A DNA stretch of 64,000 nucleotides from Paludibacter sp. (GTDB taxonomy: Bacteria > Bacteroidota > Bacteroidia > Bacteroidales > Paludibacteraceae): positions 186,001 through 250,000 of the forward strand of contig JAQTTH010000003.1 of NCBI GenBank assembly GCA_028710895.1. Reading direction: 5' to 3'. The notes under the pieces are model-generated. The model was not told where the DNA came from. It did no database searches and saw only the letters and a program-made list of their open reading frames with translations. The position numbers and the translations under genes are program-made. Position 1 is the stretch's first letter. Each line of letters begins with the position of its first letter. This document shows positions 35,094 through 43,700 of this stretch, one piece after another.

Positions 35094-36245
35094 TTACGCA
35101 AACATTTCGATATCTTCTTTCGAGATTGTCGTTCCTCCCAGAATAATTAATCGTTCCACGACGTTGCGCAATTCGCGTATATTACCAGTCCAGGAGCGTG
35201 TTTGAAGCAATTCAATAGCCGATTCTTCAAAAATCTTTGGTTGTATGCCCTGTTCGCTGCAAATAAGTTCACAAAAGTGTGTAACCAGCAGTGGAATGTC
35301 TTCTTTTCGGTCATCGAGCTTGGGAACCTGAATTGGAATTACATTGAGCCGGTGAAATAAATCTTCGCGGAAATTTCCTGCTTCAATTTCTTTTTTCAGG
35401 TTTTTGTTGGTGGCTGCCAGCACACGTACATTTACTTTGATGCTCTTGTCGCTGCCCACCCGGGTAAGTTCGCTTTCCTGTAGCACGCGTAAAACCTTGG
35501 TTTGTGCCGATAGGCTCATATCACCTATTTCGTCCAAAAAAATCGTTCCGCCATCAGCTTGTTCAAATTTACCTATGCGTTGTTTGATGGCTGAGGTAAA
35601 CGCTCCTTTTTCATGCCCAAATAATTCACTTTCAATCAGTTCTGAAGGTATGGCTGCGCAGTTCACTTCTACATAAGGGGCATCGGTTCGATTGCTGTTT
35701 TCGAAAAGCAAGCGGGCTACCACTTCTTTTCCTGTGCCATTGTCACCTGTAATTAGTACGCGGGCATCGGTAGGAGCAACGCGTTCAATCATCATGCGCA
35801 CCTTTTCGATAGCCGGCGAAGCACCAATCATTTGATGGCGTTTGGCTACTTTCTTTTTAAGCGTTTTGGTTTCAGTTACCAGATTGTTGCGTTCCAACGC
35901 GTTGCGTACTGTAATAAGCAGGCGGTTTAGATCAATTGGTTTTTCGATAAAATCAAAAGCTCCTTTTTTGATACATTCCACGGCTGTTTCAATGTTTCCA
36001 TGACCGGAAATCATTACGATAGGTGCTTCAATGCCTTTTTCAAGCAAATGACCCAGCAGTTCAATGCCATCCATTTCCGGCATTTTGATGTCCGAAAAGA
36101 TAAGATCGAAGATGGCATTTTGAGCTGCTTCGAGCCCTATTTTGCCATTTTCGGCCAGCGTAATCTGGTGTTTTTCAAATTCTAATATGTCTTTCAGCGT
36201 ATTACGTATACTGCGTTCGTCGTCAATTACAAGTATTTTTGCCAT
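35094..36245 (-). CDS. NtrC-family sigma-54-type response regulator lacking a DNA-binding domain
   Basis: A 383-residue protein. The receiver domain (1-120) has phosphoacceptor Asp52 in IFSDIKMPEMDG and Lys in FIEKPID. The AAA+ domain (about 140-365) has Walker A GDNGTGKE, Walker B GGTIFLDEIGD, and FREDLFHRLNVIPI. The sigma-54-contact loop reads GAFTSA rather than GAFTGA. The protein stops at ISKEDIEMFA right after the AAA+ lid, so the usual C-terminal Fis-type helix-turn-helix is missing. It would have to act from solution or through another protein. It is monocistronic between two hairpins; no cognate kinase is adjacent, although PAS kinases are nearby. Confidence 0.9.
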   Translation of the reverse strand: MAKILVIDDERSIRNTLKDILEFEKHQITLAENGKIGLEAAQNAIFDLIFSDIKMPEMDGIELLGHLLEKGIEAPIVMISGHGNIETAVECIKKGAFDFIEKPIDLNRLLITVRNALERNNLVTETKTLKKKVAKRHQMIGASPAIEKVRMMIERVAPTDARVLITGDNGTGKEVVARLLFENSNRTDAPYVEVNCAAIPSELIESELFGHEKGAFTSAIKQRIGKFEQADGGTIFLDEIGDMSLSAQTKVLRVLQESELTRVGSDKSIKVNVRVLAATNKNLKKEIEAGNFREDLFHRLNVIPIQVPKLDDRKEDIPLLVTHFCELICSEQGIQPKIFEESAIELLQTRSWTGNIRELRNVVERLIILGGTTISKEDIEMFA

Positions 36246-36344
36246 AATTCAGTTGCGGGTAAGATTGTTTACAAAAGTAGTTTTTTGTTGTTCAATTAGC
36301 AAGTGTTTCATTCGAAACAAATAGAATGCCAGATTACTCAACGG

Positions 36345-36380
36345 AAAAACCCGCTTTGCAAAGTTGCAAAGCGGGTTTTT
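36345..36380 (-). terminator. Terminator of purD
   Basis: Perfect 17-bp arms (36345-36361, 36364-36380) with A5/T5 ends, placed 38 bp after the purD stop. Confidence 0.88.
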
Positions 36381-36417
36381 CAATTTGTGTAATTCGGTTT
36401 AATTCATGCGATTTCTA

Positions 36418-37686
36418 TTACAAATCAAATCCGATATCGCGTCTGAAATACTTTCCTTCGTATTGTAGTTTTTGTGCGTTGGCAAATGAAAGTGCTAATG
36501 CTTCGTCTTTTGAGCTCCCGTAAGAGCTTACAGCCAGTACACGCCCGCCATTTGTAACGATATTCCCATCTTTTGGGCTTGTGCCTGCATGGAATGCAAT
36601 ACTGCCTTCCACCTGTTCAAATCCGGTAATAATTTTGCCTTTTTCGAATTCTTCGGGGTATCCACCCGATACAAGCACTACGGTAACGGCTGAACGGCCG
36701 TCGAACTCAATTGTTTTTTCATTCAGATTGCCTTCGGCTACACCTTCAAGCAATTCTACAAAATCACTCTTGATGCGCAGCATGACAACTTCTGTTTCAG
36801 GGTCACCCATGCGGGCATTGTATTCTATCGTATAGGGTTCGCCGTTTACTTTTATCAGGCCAAAGAAGATAAAACCTTTGTAAACAATGCCTTCGCTGTT
36901 TAGACCATCTACTGTAGGTTTGATAATGCGTTCTTCCACTTTTTGCATGAACTCGGCATTGGCAAATGGAACAGGCGAAACAGCACCCATGCCGCCCGTA
37001 TTCAGGCCTTTGTCGCCTTCACCTATGCGTTTGTAGTCTTTTGCTTCGGGCAGAATTTTATAGTTTTTACCATCGGTAATTACGAATACGGAACATTCAA
37101 TACCATCGAGAAACTCTTCGATAACAACCGTTTTGCTGGCAGCACCAAATTTGCCATCGAGCATGGAGCGCAGTTCGCTGATAGTTTCGTCTAAATCATT
37201 CAAAATCAAAACTCCTTTTCCGGCTGCCAATCCATCGGCTTTCAGTACATAAGGTGCTTTCAGGCTTTTCAGAAAATCAATTCCTTCGGCAATATTTTCG
37301 GCTGTAACGCTTAAATAGCCTGCTGTAGGGATGTTGTGGCGAAACATAAATTGTTTCGAAAAGTCCTTACTCCCTTCCAGTTGAGCACCAACTTTGTCGG
37401 GACCAACAACTGTAATGTGTTTCAGTTCGGCATCATCGGCAAAGAAATTCACAACACCTTTTACCAATGGATCTTCCGGACCAACAACTACGAGATCGAT
37501 TTTATTTTCGATAACGGCAGTTTTCAGTGCCGGAAAATTATCGGCTGCAATGGGCAGGTTGGTGCCAACTTTAGCTGTTCCCGGATTTCCGGGGGCTATG
37601 TAAAGTGTTGATAATTTTGGACTTTGAGCAATTTTCCAGGCCAACGCATGTTCGCGGCCACCTGAGCCAAGGAGAAGAATATTCAT
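36418..37686 (-). CDS. purD: Phosphoribosylamine-glycine ligase
   Basis: A 422-residue ATP-grasp enzyme joining glycine to phosphoribosylamine in purine synthesis. Visible motifs are the N-terminal [57 protein letters not shown] and [14 protein letters not shown] (metal-binding Asn/Glu region). The Met at 37686 is chosen because the GSGGREHA dinucleotide-like loop should follow within a few residues; ten more upstream codons are open but not family-like. It is a single gene with its own terminator. Confidence 0.96.
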   Translation of the reverse strand: MNILLLGSGGREHALAWKIAQSPKLSTLYIAPGNPGTAKVGTNLPIAADNFPALKTAVIENKIDLVVVGPEDPLVKGVVNFFADDAELKHITVVGPDKVGAQLEGSKDFSKQFMFRHNIPTAGYLSVTAENIAEGIDFLKSLKAPYVLKADGLAAGKGVLILNDLDETISELRSMLDGKFGAASKTVVIEEFLDGIECSVFVITDGKNYKILPEAKDYKRIGEGDKGLNTGGMGAVSPVPFANAEFMQKVEERIIKPTVDGLNSEGIVYKGFIFFGLIKVNGEPYTIEYNARMGDPETEVVMLRIKSDFVELLEGVAEGNLNEKTIEFDGRSAVTVVLVSGGYPEEFEKGKIITGFEQVEGSIAFHAGTSPKDGNIVTNGGRVLAVSSYGSSKDEALALSFANAQKLQYEGKYFRRDIGFDL

Positions 37687-37803
37687 ATCGTGTTCGAGTT
37701 TGTTTTCGGGTTGCAAAAGTAGGGAAAATTAGGCGGTTTTCAAAATCAGAAATATATCCTGACAAGCTGGTAAATGCAAATGCCCTTCGGTTCTATTTAT
37801 TTC

Positions 37804-39468
37804 TTAAATAATATGTGGTATTTCCACACGAACGCGCGAACCTTTGCCTATTTCACTTTCTATTTCCAGGTTTCCTTTCAACAACACAGCCCTTTCTTTC
37901 ATTCCCAGCATACCATAAGAGTCTTGTCGGCCGCTGTTATTTTTATCAAAACCTACCCCGTTGTCAATAACTTCCAGAATTATTTTGTTGTTTTCGCTTC
38001 TTAGATATACTTTCACTGTTTTCGCTTTTGAATGTTTGGCAATATTGTTAAGTGACTCCTGTAGAATTCTGAAAAATACAAGCGATTGTTGCGGGTTCAT
38101 TTCAATGCCTGAAATGTCGGAAATAAATTCACAGCCTATTCGATGCCTGTTCTCAAATTCGGTAAGATAAGATGTTGCGGCAGCCGAAAATCCATTCATT
38201 TCAAGCAATTCAGGTCGCAATCCGCTCATAATCCTTCGGGCGGTTTTTATGGTTTTGTCAATCAGGTTTACAATATCATCAAATCCTTGCGATATGTCCT
38301 TTGGATCATTGGTCGTATTAAATTTGATGATTTTGTTTTTAAGCAATCCCATATCAATTTTCAGTGCGACTAATGTTTGACCGAGGTCATCATGAATTTC
38401 GCGGGATAGTGCTACTTTTTCTTCTTCACGCACGTTTTGGAGGTGTGACGCAAATTTTCGTAATAGTTCTTCCGATTCATTCAATGCTATTTCCGCTCGT
38501 TTTCGGTCAGTTATATCCTCTTTTATTGCCAGAAAATGGGATATTGCTCCGGCGGTGTTGAATATCGGTGAAATAGTAGCTGCTTCCCAGTAAAGTTCCC
38601 CGTTCTTTTTTCGGTTGTGAAATTCACCGCTCCAAACGTTTCCCGACTGGATAGTTTGCCAAAGCTTAGTGTATTCCTGGTTCGGTTTTTCTCCTGAACT
38701 GAAAATTCGGGTGTTTTCGTTCATCAATTCTTCGGCCGAAAATCCGGTTAGTTCTATGACTTTGGGATTGACGTATTCTATCATTCCAGCCGGATTGGTG
38801 ATGCATATCCCTACCGGGCTTTGTTCTACAGCTTTAGAGAGTTTTCGGAGTTCTGATTCGGCGTTTCTTTGCTCGGTAATATCATGTATACTCGAGTAAA
38901 TAAGGTTTTTATTTCTGATACGAATTGGGTTTGAAAATACCTCCACATCCCTTATTTCTCCATTGGCAAGCCGATGTTTTACAAAGAGATGATTTAGCTC
39001 TTCTGTCACTACAGCATGCAGTCTTACTTTCACTGTTTCCAGGTCTGAAATATTAAAATCATAAACCTTCATATTGCATAATTCGGCATGAGTCCACCCA
39101 TAATAGGCGCATGCTGCAGGGTTTGCATCTTCAATCCGGGCATTTTCGGGATTTATCAGAATAATTACGGAATGATTATTATTGAACAGGGCTTTGTAAT
39201 GACTCTCGCTTTCAAGTAGCTTAGTTTCTGTTAATTTCAAGCTGTACATATGCCTTTTGACAAAAAAGTACAGGAATACCGAAGTTGTCAAAATAAAGAA
39301 AGCCCCTTTATAGGTTTGAAGTTGGGTTAGCAGGCTGTCATCATTCGCCAGCAAATCAAGTGCTTTGTCCGAAAACAAAATCCAGAGTAAACCAAAAAGC
39401 AGATAGCTGAGTGTAATTTTATACTCAAACTTTATATTGCGGAATAGACTAAATTTAGTTGTTTTCAT
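37804..39468 (-). CDS. PAS sensor histidine kinase of the HisKA_3 (NarX-like) type
   Basis: A 554-residue kinase. It has two N-terminal membrane helices (about 15-35 and 53-72), PAS domain 1 (about 85-205, ending SSIHDITEQR) and PAS domain 2 (about 215-330, ending LAIKEDITDRK). The dimerisation/phosphorylation helix has His359 in SREIHDDLGQT, and the HATPase_c domain spans about 450-553 (ILQESLNNIAKHSKAK, DNGVGFD, GMKERAVLL). HisKA_3 kinases pair with NarL/LuxR-type regulators; the nearest are at 59697 and 60613. Its kinase core is closely similar to that of the giant kinase at 53738, suggesting duplication or a common target. Confidence 0.93.
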   Translation of the reverse strand: MKTTKFSLFRNIKFEYKITLSYLLFGLLWILFSDKALDLLANDDSLLTQLQTYKGAFFILTTSVFLYFFVKRHMYSLKLTETKLLESESHYKALFNNNHSVIILINPENARIEDANPAACAYYGWTHAELCNMKVYDFNISDLETVKVRLHAVVTEELNHLFVKHRLANGEIRDVEVFSNPIRIRNKNLIYSSIHDITEQRNAESELRKLSKAVEQSPVGICITNPAGMIEYVNPKVIELTGFSAEELMNENTRIFSSGEKPNQEYTKLWQTIQSGNVWSGEFHNRKKNGELYWEAATISPIFNTAGAISHFLAIKEDITDRKRAEIALNESEELLRKFASHLQNVREEEKVALSREIHDDLGQTLVALKIDMGLLKNKIIKFNTTNDPKDISQGFDDIVNLIDKTIKTARRIMSGLRPELLEMNGFSAAATSYLTEFENRHRIGCEFISDISGIEMNPQQSLVFFRILQESLNNIAKHSKAKTVKVYLRSENNKIILEVIDNGVGFDKNNSGRQDSYGMLGMKERAVLLKGNLEIESEIGKGSRVRVEIPHII

Positions 39469-39965
39469 GCGTTGTGTGTATTCTTTATGGTTGACGCATA
39501 GCTATTCCCCAACTTAACGGGAGAATCTGCAACAGATATGTTGTTTGGTGAAGTATCTGTGCTATAGGTTGTTTTGTGAGTTTGTTTGTGGTTTTCCAGC
39601 TTATAGGTTTACGCTATAAAGCATATTGCACTTAAATTTGAAAGCAAGTAATAAAAATCTCAATTTACATGCAAATTATTTTATGTATTAGGATGCAAAT
39701 ATACATATTCATTTGAAAGCAACCTGACCGGGAGGTATTTATTTTGAAGTATCGCTTTAATTTCTCTGTTTAGTTTTGCGCGCAGAGCCGATGGCAGTAT
39801 AGTTTCTAAGTTGACTTGGGTGTCGGTTGTCAATCAGCTGTAGTAGTAAACAAGAGTGTAGATTTTTGAAGGAAACTTTTTGTAGGTGAAAAGCTTGCAG
39901 AGAGTTTTTTCTTGCAGGAAAATGCTGTAAACTTCCTCATTCTGCCTTTTTAGTGTGTTGGGGTA
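39469..39965. other. Intergenic region upstream of the HisKA_3 kinase
   Basis: AT-rich DNA with no supported gene, tRNA or clear hairpin. It separates the kinase start from the tandem repeats. Promoters in the repeats point toward this kinase, so it may be part of a long leader. Confidence 0.4.
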
Positions 39966-39969
39966 ACCT

Positions 39970-40050
39970 CTATAAAAGACGAAAGGTAGGGTGTCTCACG
40001 ACAATCTACCAATCTTTTGTTAACCTTAAATCTAATACTATGAAAAAATC
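39970..40050 (-). ncRNA. Candidate small RNA, copy 1
   Basis: The minus strand carries TATCTTTG (40057-40064) with TTG 20 bp upstream (40085-40087), predicting a start near 40050. The RNA would contain the conserved core and end with a hairpin closed by GGTAG/CTACC, extended by an inner TGTC-GTGA-GACA stem-loop (39985-40010) and followed by a U-rich stretch. Ends are approximate. It could instead be a 5' leader of the downstream kinase gene. On the other strand a 16-codon frame (40040-40090, MKKSRCKD...) is also present, but lacks a promoter as good as this one. Confidence 0.55.
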
Positions 40051-40056
40051 ACGATG

Positions 40057-40087
40057 CAAAGATAAAGCGTATTTTGGACACTTGCAA
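40057..40087 (-). promoter_or_regulatory. Bacteroidota-type promoter in repeat copy 1
   Basis: -33 TTG (40085-40087), 20-bp spacer, -7 TATCTTTG (40057-40064), on the minus strand. Confidence 0.68.
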
Positions 40088-40181
40088 TAGTTTTCGAAAA
40101 TAATTTCGGCAAAAGTATGTTTTATAACATAATTTAGTGTTTCCGCTCTGTATTGTGAAGATGTGTTTGGATTTTGAGAAA

Positions 40182-40216
40182 AAAGGCTGCCTGTGAAAAC
40201 CACAAACAGCCTTTTA
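40182..40216 (-). terminator. Terminator downstream of repeat copy 2
   Basis: AAAAGGCTG / CAGCCTTTT arms (40182-40190, 40208-40216) with an inner TGTG/CACA pairing, followed on the minus strand by six T. It would end a transcript begun at about 40330 after roughly 150 nt. Confidence 0.75.
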
Positions 40217-40256
40217 ATATATATTGATTTATGAACAAATCCGGATTAAGTACCTC

Positions 40257-40330
40257 TATAAAAACGCGAAAGGTAGTAACGCCTTACTACCAATCTTTGT
40301 TAACCTTAAATCTAATACTATGAAAAAATC
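40257..40330 (-). ncRNA. Candidate small RNA, copy 2
   Basis: It starts about 7 nt after TATCTTTG (40337-40344). It contains the conserved core and an 8-bp stem GGTAGTAA / TTACTACC with a 4-nt loop (40272-40291), followed by a U-rich tail near 40260. If that tail does not terminate, the strong hairpin at 40182-40216 would give a ~150-nt RNA. Possible additional pairing ATCTTTG / CAAAGAT brackets the core. Family membership in a catalogued Bacteroidales RNA could not be checked. Confidence 0.58.
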
Positions 40331-40336
40331 ACGATG

Positions 40337-40368
40337 CAAAGATAATGTGTGTTTTGTACACTTGCAAA
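40337..40368 (-). promoter_or_regulatory. Bacteroidota-type promoter in repeat copy 2
   Basis: -33 TTTG (40365-40368), 20-bp spacer, -7 TATCTTTG followed by CA; a full match to the sigma-ABfr consensus on the minus strand. Confidence 0.72.
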
Positions 40369-40418
40369 TGTTTTGAGGGATATTTTCATTGAAAGTATGT
40401 TTTATAACATATTTTAGT

Positions 40419-40789
40419 CTTCTCGAAGCAATTTTAGATTTTGTTGATACGGTAATTCAGAGAATATGTTGATTTGCTAACAAAAACATTGTGTACATCT
40501 TAAATTTCCGTTATGTGTTTTGCCGGAAAATATAATGAAATCCAAACTAGATTTGGTTAGGCTAAACTCGATTAAAGTCCTAAGGCTTACATGAAAACCA
40601 AATAAATGTAATATATTATATCACTTTGTGTAATATATTATGCTACATAGTTGTGCTGAAATTGTTTTTTGACAGATAGTTAGATGAAATAATGAGAATT
40701 TTGATATTAATATAAATCTTTTATTTATATATTTGTGAATGCATTAATTCATTCGGATTAAAAACAAGCCGTTATACAATCAGATAGTT
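40419..40789 (+). promoter_or_regulatory. Upstream region of the 10-PAS kinase, with -7 box at 40728-40735
   Basis: This is 370 bp of AT-rich DNA without a gene. TATATTTG (40728-40735) lies 54 bp before the kinase start and is a plausible -7 box; a TTTTG 24 bp upstream of it is a weak -33 candidate. Confidence 0.45.
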
Positions 40790-43700
40790 ATGAAAAATGA
40801 ACAAAAGACGCTTGATTCAAACGCCATTTCCAGACAAAATAATCCGGAATTACTAAGTGCGATTTTGAAGAATCTCCCCGATTCTTTCTTTTTTCTCAAT
40901 TACGATTTGCACTATATCACTTTCAACAATGCTCATGCTTCTGATATGAAGGCTCTTTATGGAGTTGACATTGAAATTGGAACATCCTTACCCGATTCAA
41001 TAACTGTAGACGAAAACAGGGGTGCTGTCTGTCAGCATCTGGCAAAAGTGCTTGCAGGGGAGTCCCTAACCACTTCCGAAGTATGGGGCAATTCAGGGTT
41101 TTCCCGGAAGTATTTTGATATCACCTACAGTCCGGTTGCAACTGCTGAAAACAATATTACCGGGGTAATAGCTCAACTAAGAGATACTACGGAGCAAAAG
41201 TTGGCTGAAGAACAAAAATCTATGTTATTGCAGGATATTGATCAGTCTGATTATGAACTTCTTGATACCGCTGATAAAGATAAATTGGCTGAAGAGTTGA
41301 AAGAAAAAGATGTTCAATACAGGAATCTGGCGAATTCAGGGCTAGCATTAATTTGGATAGCCGGACTCGATAAACTTTGTAGCTATTTCAATGAACCCTG
41401 GCTGAAATTCACCGGACGAACGATGGAGCAGGAAATGGGTAATGGTTGGGCCGAAGGAGTTCATCCTGATGATTTTGACCGTTGCATCGAAACCTATGTA
41501 ACAGCATTTGATAAGCGCGAAGCATTTCGGATGGAATACCGGTTGAGGCACGTAACTGGTGAATATAAATGGCTTTTGGATATAGGCACACCAAATTACG
41601 ACAGCAATGGAAACTTTATAGGGTACATTGGTCATTGCTTTGATATTAATGAGCAGAAAACTGTTGAAAATAATTTACAGATTGAACAAAGTAAGTTGGA
41701 TGCAGCCTTCGAAAATCCTTCGATGGGCTTTGTTATCAGCAACAGTCAGGGAGGTGACCTGAGAATGAATGAAACCGCTTTGCGTTTCCATGATTTTGCG
41801 TCGGTAGCCGAAATGCTCAAAAAAGTGGAAGATTATGAGAATGATTGGGTGTTATATTATCCCGATGGCAGGCTAATGGAGTACAATGAGTGGCCACTTA
41901 TTCGTGCTATCCGTGGTGATTTTGTGAGCGATTTAGAAATTCATTACCTAAACTCAAAGACTCACAGGAAGTGGATTTGTAGCCTGACCAGTTCGGCAGT
42001 TCGTAACAATTCCGGCGAAATTCTTTTCATTGTTCAGACCTTATTGGATATTACTGATCGCAAGCATGCCGAACTTTCGTTGAGAGAAAGCGAGGAAAAG
42101 TTCAGGAAAGCGTTTATGACAAGTCCGGATTGTGTAAATATCAATCGGTTGGAAGATGGGATGTATGTTTCACTAAATCATGGATTCACAACAATTTTAG
42201 GCTATACGGCAGAAGAAGTACTTGGTAAAACATCCTTAGAGAAGAGTATCTGGTATGATGCTGAAGACAGGAAGCGTTGGGTAGCCGAATTGAATGAAAA
42301 AGCTGAGGTTCAGAACTTTGAAGCGCAATTCAGGGCAAAGGACGGTCGGCTTGTGTATGGATTGGTGTCGGCAGCAATGATTGAATTGGATGGTGTAAAG
42401 CATGTTATCAGCTTAACGCGTGACATAACGGAAAGAAAGCAAACCGAAGATAAACTGAAGAAAAGAGAGGGAGAGCTTGATACACTTATTAATGTGTTAC
42501 CCGACCTGGTATGGTTAAAAGACGAAGATGGTGTTTATCTGAATTGCAATAACCGTTTCGAGGAATTTTTCGGAGCTCCCAAACAAGAAATTGTTGGAAA
42601 GACCGATTACGATTTTTTGGACAAAGAGTTGGCCGATTTTTTCAGAATGCATGATAAAAATGCCATTCATGCCGATAAGTCAACAAAAAACGAAGAGTGG
42701 GTTAAATTTGCATCCGATGGTCATAGCGAGTTTTTAGAAACAGTAAAAACTCCAATCCACAATCAAAACGGACAGTTGTTGGGCGTATTGGGAATTGGGC
42801 GTGACCTTACAAACCGGTTCGAAACAGAAGAAAAACTCCGTAGAAGCGAAAATCTGTTTAAAACAGTTTTTGAAACAAGCCCTGATGTAATGACGATAAG
42901 CCGTTTGAGCGACGGTGTTTATGTAAATGTAAATGACAGTTTTACCAATGTGCTTGGTTATACGGCCGATGAGGTGCTCGGATGTTCGGCGGTTAAAATA
43001 AATGTGTGGTACGACGCTGCGGAACGACAATTGCTGGTGGATATCCTTAAACGGGATGGAGCTGTTTATAATCAGGAATTCCGTTTTCTGACAAAAAATA
43101 ATGAGATAATATATGGCTTGATGTCAGCCAAGATTATTTTGATAGATGGTGAAAACCACTTGTTGGGCATTACTCGCCCTATAAACGATTTGAAGGCAGC
43201 CCAGGATGCATTAAAGGAAAGTGAAGAGAAATTCCGCAATATTTTTGAGAACTCCGTAGTGGGTAAATCGATTACGGGCATTGATGGCAGTATGTCGGTC
43301 AATAAGGCTTTCTGCGAAATAGTGGGATATACAGAAGAGGAGCTGAAACAACAGAACTGGAAAGAAATTACCCACCCGGACGATGTTGATTTTAAACAAA
43401 AAGAAACACAACAGTTACTCGATGGTAGTAAGAGTACAACCAAGTTCCGGAGTAGATTTATACATAAAACAGGTAGAGTTGTATGGGTCGATATCAGCAG
43501 TACTTTGCAACGGGATAAAAAAGGAGCTCCGCTTTATTTCATTACAATAGTGAATGATATAACCGATAAGAAGCTTGCCGACGAAAAAGTGGAACGAAGC
43601 GAAAAACGTTTCAGAGCATTGGTTGAAAATGTACAGGACATGGTTTCAATATTCAATGCGGAAGGAAAGCTTATCTATACAAGCCCGGCTGTAAAAAGGA

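Larger units (their letters stand above)
39966..40138 (-). repeat. Tandem regulatory/small-RNA element, copy 1
   Basis: A 173-bp unit that recurs at 40253-40418. Conserved blocks from left to right are ACCTCTATAAAA, a GGTAG...CTACC hairpin, a long identical core from GTTAACCTTAAATC to the minus-strand -7 box, the -33 box, and TATGTTTTATAACATA. The spacer DNA has diverged while boxes and hairpins are kept. Confidence 0.8.
40253..40418 (-). repeat. Tandem regulatory/small-RNA element, copy 2
   Basis: A 166-bp unit homologous to 39966-40138, in the same orientation. The central ~55 bp from GTTAACCTTAAATC through the -7 box is almost identical. The hairpin differs in sequence but keeps its pairing. 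Confidence 0.8.

Noticed and set aside
40006-40203. Minus-strand 65-codon open frame across repeat copy 1
   Set aside because: It crosses the repeat boundary, has no counterpart in copy 2 and no domain-like composition; the promoter and hairpin pattern explains the region better.
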